DNA of 64,000 nt from an uncultured Tenacibaculum sp. (GTDB taxonomy: Bacteria; Bacteroidota; Bacteroidia; Flavobacteriales; Flavobacteriaceae): contig CANMWK010000005.1 in NCBI GenBank assembly GCA_947501615.1, positions 124,001-188,000 of the forward strand. The letters are read 5' to 3'. The stretch's first letter is position 1, and each line of letters opens with the position of its first letter. The notes under the pieces were generated by a model. It was given only the letters and a program-made list of their open reading frames with translations. It was not told the DNA's origin and searched no databases. Positions 8,548 to 17,373 of this stretch are shown here, in pieces. The position numbers and the translations under genes were made by a program.

Positions 8548-9453
8548 ATGAAAATCATACTAATGAAAATTAATATTTTAATATCACTTTTAATAATTGT
8601 CTTTTCTTTAAAAGCACAAGAAGAAAAAGGAAAGTTTAACATTTATGATGTTCAAACCTATACAGAAAATAATAAAGAAAATTGCTTTATAATTTTATCA
8701 GATGGGATAGGTTGGGATGAAATTGAAAAAATGGATTTGAAAGAAACATTAACCTCAAAATCTAGAAAAACGTTTCTTACAAGAATAGGAGTTAAAGAAT
8801 CTGATAGTGTATTCATTTACAGTTTTATTTTAAATAAAATAATTAAATTTAAAGTAGAAGACTTGCCTTTAATAACTAGAGAAGACCCTTATGGAGGGTA
8901 TGATTACATCGCATTCGATTTAAAAAATAAAATTACAAAGGGAGATATAGATACTTATGTACAATCGTATGTGTTTATTGGAAAGCAACATCCGTTTCAA
9001 AAAGGAAAGATGAAACCAATTATTTGGAAGAAGATCAAAAAAGATCAATTCCCTTCAATAAAAGTTAATGTAACTGATTTTAATAAACCATATTTGTTTA
9101 AAAAATTAGATACACTACAATATTATAGTTTTGTAAATGAAGACTATGCTTATTTCTTGAAAATTAAAGATAAAGAAGATATGTATGAGCAAGTTTTTCA
9201 TTTAGTAATTAAGCAGAAAGAAAAAATAGTTTATAACGGTTTTTTTCATAGTAGTGAAAGCATGACTCCTGTACCATTAGCCTTTCAACAAAAAGAAGAT
9301 AATCAACATTATGAACAATGGACAGGTAAGTTATTCAAAAGTAAGCCACCAGTAATTATTGGTTTTATGAATTATTCGTTCAATTGTAGTAATATAGATT
9401 TTTTGGAACCAACGTATAATAGTGTATGGATAAAATGTGATGCTAGGCATTAG
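8548..9453 (+). CDS. Secreted protein, paralogue of the C-terminal region of the SH3 protein
   Basis: This 301-residue protein lacks an SH3 domain but matches residues 170-404 of its neighbour along its whole mature length: FLTRIGVKESD, DPYGGYDYIAFDLKNKI, HPFQKGKMKPIIWKK, YEQWTGKL, PPVIIGF and a C-terminus ending in ARH. The signal peptide can start at ATG 8548 or at ATG 8563, and the second gives the tidier signal (KINILISLLIIVFSLKAQ). The pair looks like a duplication followed by gain or loss of the SH3 domain. The function is unknown. Confidence 0.6.
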   Translation: MKIILMKINILISLLIIVFSLKAQEEKGKFNIYDVQTYTENNKENCFIILSDGIGWDEIEKMDLKETLTSKSRKTFLTRIGVKESDSVFIYSFILNKIIKFKVEDLPLITREDPYGGYDYIAFDLKNKITKGDIDTYVQSYVFIGKQHPFQKGKMKPIIWKKIKKDQFPSIKVNVTDFNKPYLFKKLDTLQYYSFVNEDYAYFLKIKDKEDMYEQVFHLVIKQKEKIVYNGFFHSSESMTPVPLAFQQKEDNQHYEQWTGKLFKSKPPVIIGFMNYSFNCSNIDFLEPTYNSVWIKCDARH

Positions 9454-9633
9454 ATTAATGTTTTTTGCGAAAAAAATAAATTGCTACGAGAATATAGGAG
9501 AATTAAAATAGTCAAATCACAGAGGTGTCATTGTTGTTCTTGAATTTTAATAAAGATAACAACAATTACTAAATAATCGTGTTACTATATAAAGGAATAA
9601 GTTTTATAGTGTAACTTTAAATTGCAAAGAAAA

Positions 9634-10338
9634 ATGAAAAAAATAGTACTACTGTTTATAGCTATGATGTTTATCTCATGTCTAGGTCAATCAAAACAAT
9701 CTACACCACAACAAAAAGAAAAAGCTAAGGAATATACTGTTTTTATTAAAGAAGTAATTGCTAAACGAGACACTTTTCAATTGCAATATGAAAGCGCAAC
9801 TGCAAAAAAAAGAAAAGATATTGTAAAAAAAGCAAGGTTGTATATAGTTAAAACCGTGGCAACGGAATTATTTCCGTATTGGTATGGAACAAAATGGGAT
9901 TTTAATGGTACTACAAGAACACCACAAAAAGGTAGAATAGCATGTGGTTACTTTGTTACAAATACCTTAACAGATGTTGGTTTTAATATTCCAAGGATAA
10001 AGTGGGCACAATCTGCTTCTGAAGTATTTATAAAAAAACTAGCAAAAAAAGAAATAAAAAGATTTACGAATACTTCAATTATAAAAGTAGAAGAGTATCT
10101 CAAGAATTCTGGAAATGGCTTATATTTGGTTGGACTTGACTCACATACTGGATTTATTTATGTACATGAGGGTGAAGTAAGATTCGTTCATGCTGATTAT
10201 TATGAACCCGAAAAAGGAGTAGTCTCTGAAAAGTTAAATTCCTTTAGTCCGATCGCCGATTCTAAATATAGAGTCATAGGTAAATTAATGTCTGATGAAA
10301 TGATAGTTTCTTGGATGTTAAAGAAAAAAATTAACTAA
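9634..10338 (+). CDS. Lipoprotein with a probable NlpC/P60- or CHAP-like cysteine peptidase fold
   Basis: ATG at 9634 gives a 234-residue protein with lipobox FISC; the in-frame TTG at 9622 would only add four residues before the signal. The C-terminal two thirds show Cys104 in RIACGYFVTNTL, His171 in DSHTGFIYVH and His186 in FVHADYYEP. This order (Cys on a helix, then a His strand, then a third polar residue) is that of papain-like NlpC/P60 and CHAP amidases. The family assignment is inferred from motif order only. If correct it would cut peptidoglycan or a peptide amide in the periplasm. It stands alone with AT-rich flanks. Confidence 0.55.
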   Translation: MKKIVLLFIAMMFISCLGQSKQSTPQQKEKAKEYTVFIKEVIAKRDTFQLQYESATAKKRKDIVKKARLYIVKTVATELFPYWYGTKWDFNGTTRTPQKGRIACGYFVTNTLTDVGFNIPRIKWAQSASEVFIKKLAKKEIKRFTNTSIIKVEEYLKNSGNGLYLVGLDSHTGFIYVHEGEVRFVHADYYEPEKGVVSEKLNSFSPIADSKYRVIGKLMSDEMIVSWMLKKKIN

Positions 10339-10375
10339 GTTAGGTTGAAAAGCAGTTGTTTTCTGTAAGTTAAAA

Positions 10376-10726
10376 ATGGATTTCTTAAAAAGAATGCTCA
10401 GAAAATATAGGGAGAAAAGTATATTGCGAAAATCAAATTATGGAAGACATTTTGGTTGGTATATTGAGTATGAATCTCAAATTATAGGAGAATTAATAAA
10501 CTGTGAGTTTTTAGATGAATTTTGGGATGTTTATACCATAACTAAAACTAATAAAGTGTTTGAAGATGTGTTATTTGATAAAAAGGAATGGCTTAATAAT
10601 TCATTTCAATTGAAAAATAAAACATATGATTTATATGTGAAAAATGCATTTTTTTCAGAAGATCAAGAAGATTTTTTACCTAAACAAAAGATAAAAGTAA
10701 GGGGACTTTACATCATAGAATTATGA
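10376..10726 (+). CDS. Unknown cytoplasmic protein, 116 aa
   Basis: There is no signal peptide. The protein starts with a basic helix (DFLKRMLRKYREKS) and continues with aromatic-rich strands (GWYIEYESQIIGELINCEF, FWDVYTIT, VRGLYIIEL). I do not recognise the family. Its last codons overlap the start of the pentapeptide-repeat gene by four bases (ATGA), so the two are almost certainly translated together and may act together. It could be an immunity-like or partner protein, but nothing here proves that. Confidence 0.55.
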   Translation: MDFLKRMLRKYREKSILRKSNYGRHFGWYIEYESQIIGELINCEFLDEFWDVYTITKTNKVFEDVLFDKKEWLNNSFQLKNKTYDLYVKNAFFSEDQEDFLPKQKIKVRGLYIIEL

Positions 10727-11292
10727 ATGAATATTACGATAATGAAACTTTTACTAAAAAAGTTTTTACAGATGCCGAAATAAGTAAAACTGATTTTGAT
10801 TCTTGTACTTTCAAGAATTGTGATTTTACAGATATGCATATCGTAAATTCTGAGTTCTTGGAATGTGACTTTATAGATTGTAATTTTAGTAATGCTAGAT
10901 TAAAAGATAGTAGTTTTAAAGAAGTACATTTTATAGATTCAAAATTATTAGGAGTGAGGTTTTATGAGGTAGATCCGTTTTTATTGCGAATCAATTTCAG
11001 TAATTGTCAGTTAAACTATAGTTCTTTTTATCAATTAAAAGCGCAAAACTTTCAATTTGTAAATTGTAGTATTCAGGAGGTTGATTTTACGGAGTCTGAT
11101 CTTCAGTTTAGTTATTTTGATGATTGCGATTTATTAGGTGCTATTTTTGAAAGTACAGATTTAAGAAATGCTAATTTTAAAACTGCTCGTAACTTTTCTA
11201 TTGACCTCGAGCTAAATACTGTAGAAAAAGCCATTTTTTCAAAAGATAATGTTGTGAACCTCTTAGAGAAATACAAAATAAAAATACACTAG
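10723..11292 (+). CDS. Pentapeptide-repeat protein
   Basis: The 189 residues are built mostly of pentapeptide repeats of the A(D/N)LXX or CxFxx type: FDSCTFKNCDF, FLECDFIDCNFSNARLKDSSF, FVNCSIQEVDFTESDLQFSYFDDCDLLGA and further. They should fold into a right-handed quadrilateral beta-helix of about 8 coils. Some relatives (Qnr, McbG, MfpA) mimic DNA and protect gyrase, but most have no known target. The C-terminal 30 residues leave the repeat. Translation is coupled to the 116-residue gene. Confidence 0.8.
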   Translation: MNEYYDNETFTKKVFTDAEISKTDFDSCTFKNCDFTDMHIVNSEFLECDFIDCNFSNARLKDSSFKEVHFIDSKLLGVRFYEVDPFLLRINFSNCQLNYSSFYQLKAQNFQFVNCSIQEVDFTESDLQFSYFDDCDLLGAIFESTDLRNANFKTARNFSIDLELNTVEKAIFSKDNVVNLLEKYKIKIH

Positions 11293-11413
11293 TGTTTTTA
11301 TGAAAAATATTCAATAGATTCTTAAATTTGAAGACTTTATTCATAGTGCTATCAGGTGATTTAAATTTTGCCTTGGAGAATTGAGTATGTTATAAAAATT
11401 TGGAGCTTTAAAA

Positions 11414-12343
11414 ATGTCAAAAGAAATAGAAGATAGTTTAGAGAAAATTCCAATTGTCAATTGGCTAGTCAAAACAGGTAAAGAAATTAAGATTCCAGGT
11501 TTAGAAGGCTTATCACTATACGATGTTATAGAAATGTATTTTATTGGAATTGTAAAAGGAGCTTTAACAACACGAGCAGGTGGAATTGCATTTAGCTTTT
11601 TTATGGCAATATTTCCTTTTTTACTATTCATTTTAACACTTATTCCATATATACCAATCGATGGTTTTCAAGAAGGACTGTTTGATTTGATTCGGGAAGG
11701 GTTACCTCCAAAAACATTTGATGCCGTAAATGGAGTAATTAAAGATATTTTAAATAATCAATATGGAGGTTTACTTTCTTTTGGTTTTTTAACCTCGATC
11801 TTTCTGATGACAAATGGAGTAAATGCCATCTTTGGAGGTTTTGAGTATTCATATCATGTGCAAGAGTTTAGGAACGTGTTTAAAACCTATTTAGTTTCTT
11901 TAACGGTTTCTTTATTGATGTCTCTTTTCTTAATTATAGTAGTTTCATTGGTTATTTTATATCAAATAGCACTAGCAAGAATAGATAAAATTGGTTGGTT
12001 CGATACTAGTGAGTTAAACTTATTTTACTTAGGAAGAGGTTTTCTGTTTTTAGTGATGATTTATACTATTGTTTACTTGTTGTTTAGGTATGGTACAAAA
12101 CAAGGAAGAGGAACAAAATTTTTTTCTGCTGGAGCTATGTTAACAACAGTAGTGTCGTTGTTCACATTTTATCTTTTTGGAATATATGTGCTTGAATTTG
12201 CAAAATACAATCAATTATACGGTTCTATTGGTACATTATTAATATTAATGTTATTTGTTTGGTTAAATGCTATAGTACTACTACTAGGTTTTGAATTGAA
12301 TGCCTCTATCTATCAGCTAAAACGTAGAAATAAAACTTCATAA
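11414..12343 (+). CDS. yihY: YihY/BrkB-family inner-membrane protein
   Basis: This multispanning membrane protein belongs to the YihY/virulence factor BrkB family (formerly mis-called RNase BN). After a cytoplasmic N-terminus of about 50 residues, TTRAGGIAFSFFMAIFPFLLFILTL carries the family signature AG-x-AF and the first membrane helix. About five more helices follow to residue 300, and the last has WLNAIVLLLGFELNA, the conserved end of the family. Its role is not settled. A sequence matching the Bacteroidota -7 box (TAAATTTG at 11323-11330) lies 84 bases upstream, but I see no -33 box. Confidence 0.85.
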   Translation: MSKEIEDSLEKIPIVNWLVKTGKEIKIPGLEGLSLYDVIEMYFIGIVKGALTTRAGGIAFSFFMAIFPFLLFILTLIPYIPIDGFQEGLFDLIREGLPPKTFDAVNGVIKDILNNQYGGLLSFGFLTSIFLMTNGVNAIFGGFEYSYHVQEFRNVFKTYLVSLTVSLLMSLFLIIVVSLVILYQIALARIDKIGWFDTSELNLFYLGRGFLFLVMIYTIVYLLFRYGTKQGRGTKFFSAGAMLTTVVSLFTFYLFGIYVLEFAKYNQLYGSIGTLLILMLFVWLNAIVLLLGFELNASIYQLKRRNKTS

Positions 12344-12392
12344 TCCGCCAATAAATTCAGATATTTGCCAACTTAATAAAACCAATTAACAC

Positions 12393-12448
12393 TTATCAGG
12401 TAACAATGATCAATTTATAATCACTAACTGATAATTGTTACCTGATAA
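12393..12448. repeat. Inverted repeat upstream of hisS
   Basis: Arms at 12393-12412 and 12429-12448 match at 19 of 20 positions around a 16-base spacer (core CAGGTAACAAT). It lies between yihY and hisS, ending 12 bases before the hisS ATG. There is no T-tract directly after it. It could be a hairpin in the hisS leader or a mobile-type intergenic repeat. Confidence 0.65.
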
Positions 12449-12460
12449 TTGATAATTGAA

Positions 12461-13825
12461 ATGAAACCAGGAATTCCAAAAGGAACTAGAGATTTTTCGT
12501 CAACACAAGTAGCAAGAAGAAACTTTATTTTTAACATAATAAAGCAAGCTTTTGAAGTACATGGCTTCCAGCCTATCGAAACACCAAGTTTTGAAAATTC
12601 TTCAACCTTAATGGGAAAATATGGAGAAGAAGGGGATCGTTTGATTTTTAAAATTTTAAACTCTGGAGATTATTTAAGTAAAGTTGATGAAACCTTATTA
12701 ACATCAAAAGATAGTAGTAAATTAACAGGTAAAATTTCTGAAAAAGCGTTGCGTTACGATTTAACTGTGCCATTTGCTCGCTATGTAGTACAACACCAAA
12801 ACGATATTACTTTTCCTTTTAAAAGATATCAAATACAACCTGTTTGGAGAGCAGATCGTCCTCAAAAAGGACGCTTTCGAGAGTTTTATCAATGTGATGC
12901 AGATGTAGTTGGGAGCGACTCCTTATGGCAAGAAATAGAATTTGTACAATTATATGATGCTGTTTTTAGTAAGTTACAAATTAACGGTACGACAATAAAG
13001 ATTAATAATCGAAAAATACTATCAGGTATAGCAGAAGTTATAGGTGCAAAAGATAAACTGATAGATTTTACTGTAGCTTTAGATAAATTAGATAAAATAG
13101 GTAAAGAAGGTGTTGTAAACGAAATGGTATCAAAAGGAATTTCAGCTACAGCTATCGAAAAAGTTCAGCCGTTATTTGATTTTACAGGAAGTAATACAGA
13201 CAAATTGGCATCATTAAAGAACATGTTGTCTGATTCTGAAGAAGGTTTAAAAGGGGTTGAAGAGTTAACCTTTGTAATTAATAATATAGCAGCGTTAGGA
13301 TTAAAAACATCTACTTTAGAGTTGGATGTAACACTAGCAAGAGGTTTAAATTATTATACAGGAGCTATTTTTGAAGTGGCGGCACCAAAAGAAGTAAAGA
13401 TTGGTTCTATAGGAGGTGGAGGAAGATATGATGATTTAACAGGGATTTTCGGACTTAAAGGTGTAAGTGGTGTTGGAATTTCTTTTGGTTTAGATCGTAT
13501 TTATTTGGTAATGGAAGAATTAGGCCTTTTTGAGGCAGTAACGTTACCTAAGCCTAAAGTATTGTTTTTAAACTTTGATGAAAGTGAAAGTTTAGCTAAA
13601 ATGAAAGCAATCACAACATTAAGATCCAACGGAATAAAAACAGAATTATATCCAGATGTGGCTTTAAGTGGCAATCAACAAAAGAAACAATGGAAGTATG
13701 TAGATAAAAGAGGCATAGAGTTTGTAGTAACCTCTATAGAAGATGGTAAGTTTAAGTTCAAAAACACACAAACAAGAGAAGAAAATAACCTTACAATCAA
13801 GGAAATAATAAAAAAAGTACAATAA
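12461..13825 (+). CDS. hisS: Histidyl-tRNA synthetase
   Basis: HisS charges tRNA-His with histidine. The 454-residue protein contains the class II aminoacyl-tRNA synthetase core: motif 1 around TPSFENSSTLMGKYGEEGDRL, motif 2 in FRPEF-like RFREFYQCDADVVG, and the histidine-binding ARGLNYYTG and motif 3 in GGGGRYDDL and GISFGLDR. A C-terminal anticodon-binding domain starts at about residue 360. ATG at 12461 matches the family N-terminus MKPGIPKGTRDF; earlier in-frame codons are in the inverted repeat. Its C-terminal half has an insert-rich middle region typical of Bacteroidota HisS. Confidence 0.96.
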   Translation: MKPGIPKGTRDFSSTQVARRNFIFNIIKQAFEVHGFQPIETPSFENSSTLMGKYGEEGDRLIFKILNSGDYLSKVDETLLTSKDSSKLTGKISEKALRYDLTVPFARYVVQHQNDITFPFKRYQIQPVWRADRPQKGRFREFYQCDADVVGSDSLWQEIEFVQLYDAVFSKLQINGTTIKINNRKILSGIAEVIGAKDKLIDFTVALDKLDKIGKEGVVNEMVSKGISATAIEKVQPLFDFTGSNTDKLASLKNMLSDSEEGLKGVEELTFVINNIAALGLKTSTLELDVTLARGLNYYTGAIFEVAAPKEVKIGSIGGGGRYDDLTGIFGLKGVSGVGISFGLDRIYLVMEELGLFEAVTLPKPKVLFLNFDESESLAKMKAITTLRSNGIKTELYPDVALSGNQQKKQWKYVDKRGIEFVVTSIEDGKFKFKNTQTREENNLTIKEIIKKVQ

Positions 13826-13841
13826 AAATAATTTTTTGTTT

Positions 13842-13849
13842 TATCTTTA
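13842..13849 (+). promoter_or_regulatory. Possible -7 promoter box for folE
   Basis: TATCTTTA fits seven of eight positions of the Bacteroidota box TAnnTTTG and lies 25 bases before the folE ATG. I could not find a well-spaced -33 TTG, so this is a weak call. Confidence 0.3.
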
Positions 13850-13873
13850 CTGTAAATCATTAAACAAAAAGTT

Positions 13874-14563
13874 ATGTTCGAGATCCACAATAATATGACA
13901 GACGAAAGAATAGACGAAATAGGAGAAAACCATATCGGTACATCTGCTACAACACCATTGCGTGCGGATGCTTTTGATATTTCGGACGAAGAAAAGATAG
14001 AAAGAATTCAAGAAAGTGTAAAAGATATTTTAATCACTTTAGGAATGGATTTAACCGACGATAGTTTACAAGGTACACCTAAACGTGTAGCTAAATCTTT
14101 TGTAAATGAGTTGTTTATGGGGTTGAACCCTAAGAATAAACCAAAGGCATCTACATTTGACAACAATTACAAGTATGGTGAAATGTTGGTTGAAAAGAAC
14201 ATTATAGTATACTCTACATGTGAGCATCATTTATTACCAATTGTTGGTCGTGCACATGTTGCTTATATCTCTGATGGAAAGGTTATAGGGCTATCTAAGA
14301 TGAATCGTATCGTAGATTATTTTGCAAAAAGACCTCAAGTACAAGAGCGTTTAACAATGCAAATTGTACAGGCTATGCAAGAAGCTTTAGGAACTAAAGA
14401 TGTTGCTTGTGTTATAGATGCAAAACATTTATGTGTTAACTCAAGAGGAGTTAAAGATATAGAAAGTTCTACGGTTACAGCAGAGTTTGGTGGTCAGTTT
14501 AAGAATAAAGATACGAAAAGAGAGTTTTTAGATTACATTAAATTGAATACAACTTTTGATTAA
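13874..14563 (+). CDS. folE: GTP cyclohydrolase I
   Basis: FolE converts GTP to 7,8-dihydroneopterin triphosphate, the first step to tetrahydrofolate. The 229-residue protein has the zinc cysteine and histidine in STCEHHLLP (Cys116) and the second cysteine in KHLCVNSRG, with GKVIGLSKMNR between them. Two ATGs, 13874 and 13895, are possible; the first gives the longer N-terminal tail seen in many flavobacteria. The gene is followed by a strong terminator before the protease operon. Confidence 0.95.
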   Translation: MFEIHNNMTDERIDEIGENHIGTSATTPLRADAFDISDEEKIERIQESVKDILITLGMDLTDDSLQGTPKRVAKSFVNELFMGLNPKNKPKASTFDNNYKYGEMLVEKNIIVYSTCEHHLLPIVGRAHVAYISDGKVIGLSKMNRIVDYFAKRPQVQERLTMQIVQAMQEALGTKDVACVIDAKHLCVNSRGVKDIESSTVTAEFGGQFKNKDTKREFLDYIKLNTTFD

Positions 14564-14602
14564 GTAATTTAAAAACATAATATATAAATATCCAATGTGT
14601 CC

Positions 14603-14630
14603 AAAAAATACCTATTAATAGGTATTTTTT
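14603..14630 (+). terminator. Terminator after folE (perfect 28-base palindrome)
   Basis: The 28 bases are a perfect palindrome (core TACCTATTAATAGGTA with A6 and T6 flanks). As RNA this gives a 12-base stem and 4-base loop followed by T's, 39 bases past the folE stop. It separates folE from the protease operon and could act in either direction. Confidence 0.75.
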
Positions 14631-14721
14631 TGTTTTAGATAGTATTGTAAATTTATATAGCCAAATAATTGAGATTTAAGGTTAATTTCTCTAAAAATCA
14701 ACTAAATAAAATACTACTACT

Positions 14722-17373
14722 ATGAATATTTATTCACTTAATATAGGTGTTGCCTATACTGATGAAGATCATTATGGTAATGATTTAATTCAATTACCAT
14801 GTTGTATTAACGATGCTGAAAGTATGCATAAATTAGGGCATTTTCTTAATTATAAGGAAAGTACTTTGTTGTTAAATGAAAATGCAACGGTATCTAATGT
14901 TGAAAAAGAAATTATACGATATAGTAAAATTGCAAAAAAAGATGATTTAGTAATTGTATATTATTCAGGTCATGGATCTAATGCTGCGGATCTAAATTTT
15001 GATGAATCAATAGAAATAGGTTTAGATCAAACCCTTTGTTTATATGATCGTCAATTTATAGATGATGAATTTAGGTATCTGTGGAAAGAGTTTGAAGAAG
15101 GAGTAAATGTATTATTAATTGCAGATTCTTGTTATAGTGGAACTGTATTTAAAAATACAAGAAATTTTGAATTAGAGTTTACAGATTCATATGATTATTC
15201 AAATGTTGTAAAATCTATAACGGATAATAAAGCTTTAAATATTATTCAAAGAAATATAGATTTATACCGTCCGATAATGATACAGCCTATAATAAATGAA
15301 AGTGAGATTAAATGTAGTGTTTTAGGAATTTCTGCATGTCAAGATAAACAAGAAGCATTAGCAGGAGTTTATCTTAGCTTTTTTACAAGAATATTAATAG
15401 CTACATTAGTAAAAGAGGCAGATAAAATTAAGAACTATGAGAGCCTATTTGGAATTCTAAGAAAAATATCGAAAAAAGAAGAAAGTATAACGCCTAATTT
15501 AGAGTATTTTGGAAAGTCGACTAACTTTTTTAAGAATACAAAACCGTTTTTGAAACCCAAAGATAATTATCCAGAAGAGCTGTTATCATTTTATCAAAAT
15601 ATATTTTTAAACAGTGATTCAGTTGTAAATAAAGGATTAAATGATAATGGTCTTATTGTAGACATATTAAATAAAACAGAAGATGAGTTTGTGAAATTTG
15701 TAACACCAAGTGACATATCTACTATAACTAAAAGTGAGTCTATGTTCTTAGTATTCGATGATAAAATAACAAAATCATCTTCGCATCCATGGGATAGAGC
15801 CTATTTACTTTATGAAAAGCTAAAAAAAGAAGGGATTTCAGCATACATAGAACCAGATTTAATTCCTTTAACTGAAGAAAATGAGGCGAAGTCTGAAGAT
15901 ATAAATCTAGAAAATGAAACAGCGGATAATGAAGCGAATCCATATTTAAAAAACTGGCCAAATCCACCAATAGGAACTTACAATGAATTTACATGGCATT
16001 TAGGTGATAGTCATTCACAATTAAGGTCAGCCTTAAAACATTTAAAAGAGCGATTGCCAGAAAAAGAATTAAATATAAAAATAGGACAAATAGATACTGG
16101 TTATAGTCCTAATCATCCTGCAATACCTGAAAATATTTTAGAAGGAATGAGCTTTGTTAAAGGAGAAGAAGGTATGCCAGCTTATGATGAATTTACAGAT
16201 AAGAAAATAGAGCAACAAGATCATGGTACAGCTACTGCATGTATTTTAGCAGGAAAAAAAGTGCCAGAAGAATTAGCGTATGGAGAAGGAAGTAATCAAA
16301 TAGGAGCTATTCCATTTGCAACGGTATATCCAATGCGAATTTCTGAAACAGTAGCATTAAGTGCATTATTAGGAAATACAACTCCATTCGTAAAAGCGAT
16401 AAAAAAAGCTATTGAAGAAAAATGTGAAGTGGTTACAATGTCTATGGGAGGCTTACCAACTAGGGCTTGGGCAAAAGTTATTAATAAAGCATATGAAGCA
16501 GGGATAACTGTAGTAACTGCAGGAGGAAATAGTTGGGTGAAAGGCTGGGGGCAACTAGCGCCTAAAAAATTATTATATCCTGCTCGCTTTAGAAGAGTTA
16601 TTGCAGCTGTTGGGGTTTGTTATAATCATTATCCATATGTAGCAAAAGCAAATCCTGCCTATGGAAATTCCAATTCAGAAGAAAATGGAGAAATCATGCA
16701 AGGAAATTATTATCCAAGATCAGCAATGAAAACAGCTATAGCGGCATATACGCCTAATATACCGTGGTGTCGTGTTATCTATAAAAAAGAAAGTAATGAA
16801 GGAAAACCTATTATAGAACGAAATGGAGCTGGAACTTCATCTGCGACTCCACAAGTTGCTGCTGCTGCTGCTATGTGGATTACAAAAAATAAAAAGGAAT
16901 TGATAGAAAAAGGATATTATGGAACTTGGAAACAAGTAGAAGCAGTTAGATATGCATTATTTAAATCAGCGAGAAAGAGAAATATTTTTGAATGGAATAA
17001 GTACTATGGTCATGGTATTTTACAAGCTAAAGACGCATTAGATATTGAAGTGCCAGAATTAGAAAGACTTAAAAAGTCACCTAAAGCTAGGATTTTATTT
17101 GGAGTTTTAAAATATATACAGCTTCTTTTGTTAAGAAAATCTACAGATGATATTGAAGAAAGTACTGATGATCTTAAAAAAGAAATGATTTTTCAAGAAA
17201 TCCTTCAGGTAATGGAGCAAGATCCAAAACTGCAAGAAATGTATAAAGAAGTTGATTTACATGAAATGGCAGAAAATGATGAATTATCCTTAGAACAATT
17301 TAGAGAGATTTGTTATCAAGTATCTAAGTCGCCATATTCGTCAGGGTATTTTAAACGTAATGTAAGAGTTTAA
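14722..17373 (+). CDS. Caspase (peptidase C14) - subtilisin (peptidase S8) fusion protease
   Basis: One 883-residue polypeptide carries two complete protease domains. Residues 1-270 are a caspase/metacaspase fold with the dyad His84 in YYSGHGS and Cys137 in LIADSCYSG. Residues 338-383 resemble a subtilase propeptide-like segment (HPWDRAYLLYEKL, IEPDL). Residues 450-740 are a subtilisin domain with Asp458 (IDTGY), His501 (DHGTATA), the oxyanion Asn603 (AGGN) and Ser706 (GTSSATP). The last 110 residues are acidic and helical, possibly a protein-protein module. All catalytic residues are intact and there is no signal peptide, so it should act in the cytoplasm. The stop overlaps the start of the next caspase-like gene by one base. 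Confidence 0.88.
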   Translation: MNIYSLNIGVAYTDEDHYGNDLIQLPCCINDAESMHKLGHFLNYKESTLLLNENATVSNVEKEIIRYSKIAKKDDLVIVYYSGHGSNAADLNFDESIEIGLDQTLCLYDRQFIDDEFRYLWKEFEEGVNVLLIADSCYSGTVFKNTRNFELEFTDSYDYSNVVKSITDNKALNIIQRNIDLYRPIMIQPIINESEIKCSVLGISACQDKQEALAGVYLSFFTRILIATLVKEADKIKNYESLFGILRKISKKEESITPNLEYFGKSTNFFKNTKPFLKPKDNYPEELLSFYQNIFLNSDSVVNKGLNDNGLIVDILNKTEDEFVKFVTPSDISTITKSESMFLVFDDKITKSSSHPWDRAYLLYEKLKKEGISAYIEPDLIPLTEENEAKSEDINLENETADNEANPYLKNWPNPPIGTYNEFTWHLGDSHSQLRSALKHLKERLPEKELNIKIGQIDTGYSPNHPAIPENILEGMSFVKGEEGMPAYDEFTDKKIEQQDHGTATACILAGKKVPEELAYGEGSNQIGAIPFATVYPMRISETVALSALLGNTTPFVKAIKKAIEEKCEVVTMSMGGLPTRAWAKVINKAYEAGITVVTAGGNSWVKGWGQLAPKKLLYPARFRRVIAAVGVCYNHYPYVAKANPAYGNSNSEENGEIMQGNYYPRSAMKTAIAAYTPNIPWCRVIYKKESNEGKPIIERNGAGTSSATPQVAAAAAMWITKNKKELIEKGYYGTWKQVEAVRYALFKSARKRNIFEWNKYYGHGILQAKDALDIEVPELERLKKSPKARILFGVLKYIQLLLLRKSTDDIEESTDDLKKEMIFQEILQVMEQDPKLQEMYKEVDLHEMAENDELSLEQFREICYQVSKSPYSSGYFKRNVRV

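Noticed and set aside
12393..12448. T-box leader for hisS
   Set aside because: T-boxes are not known in Bacteroidota and no T-box sequence motif is present.
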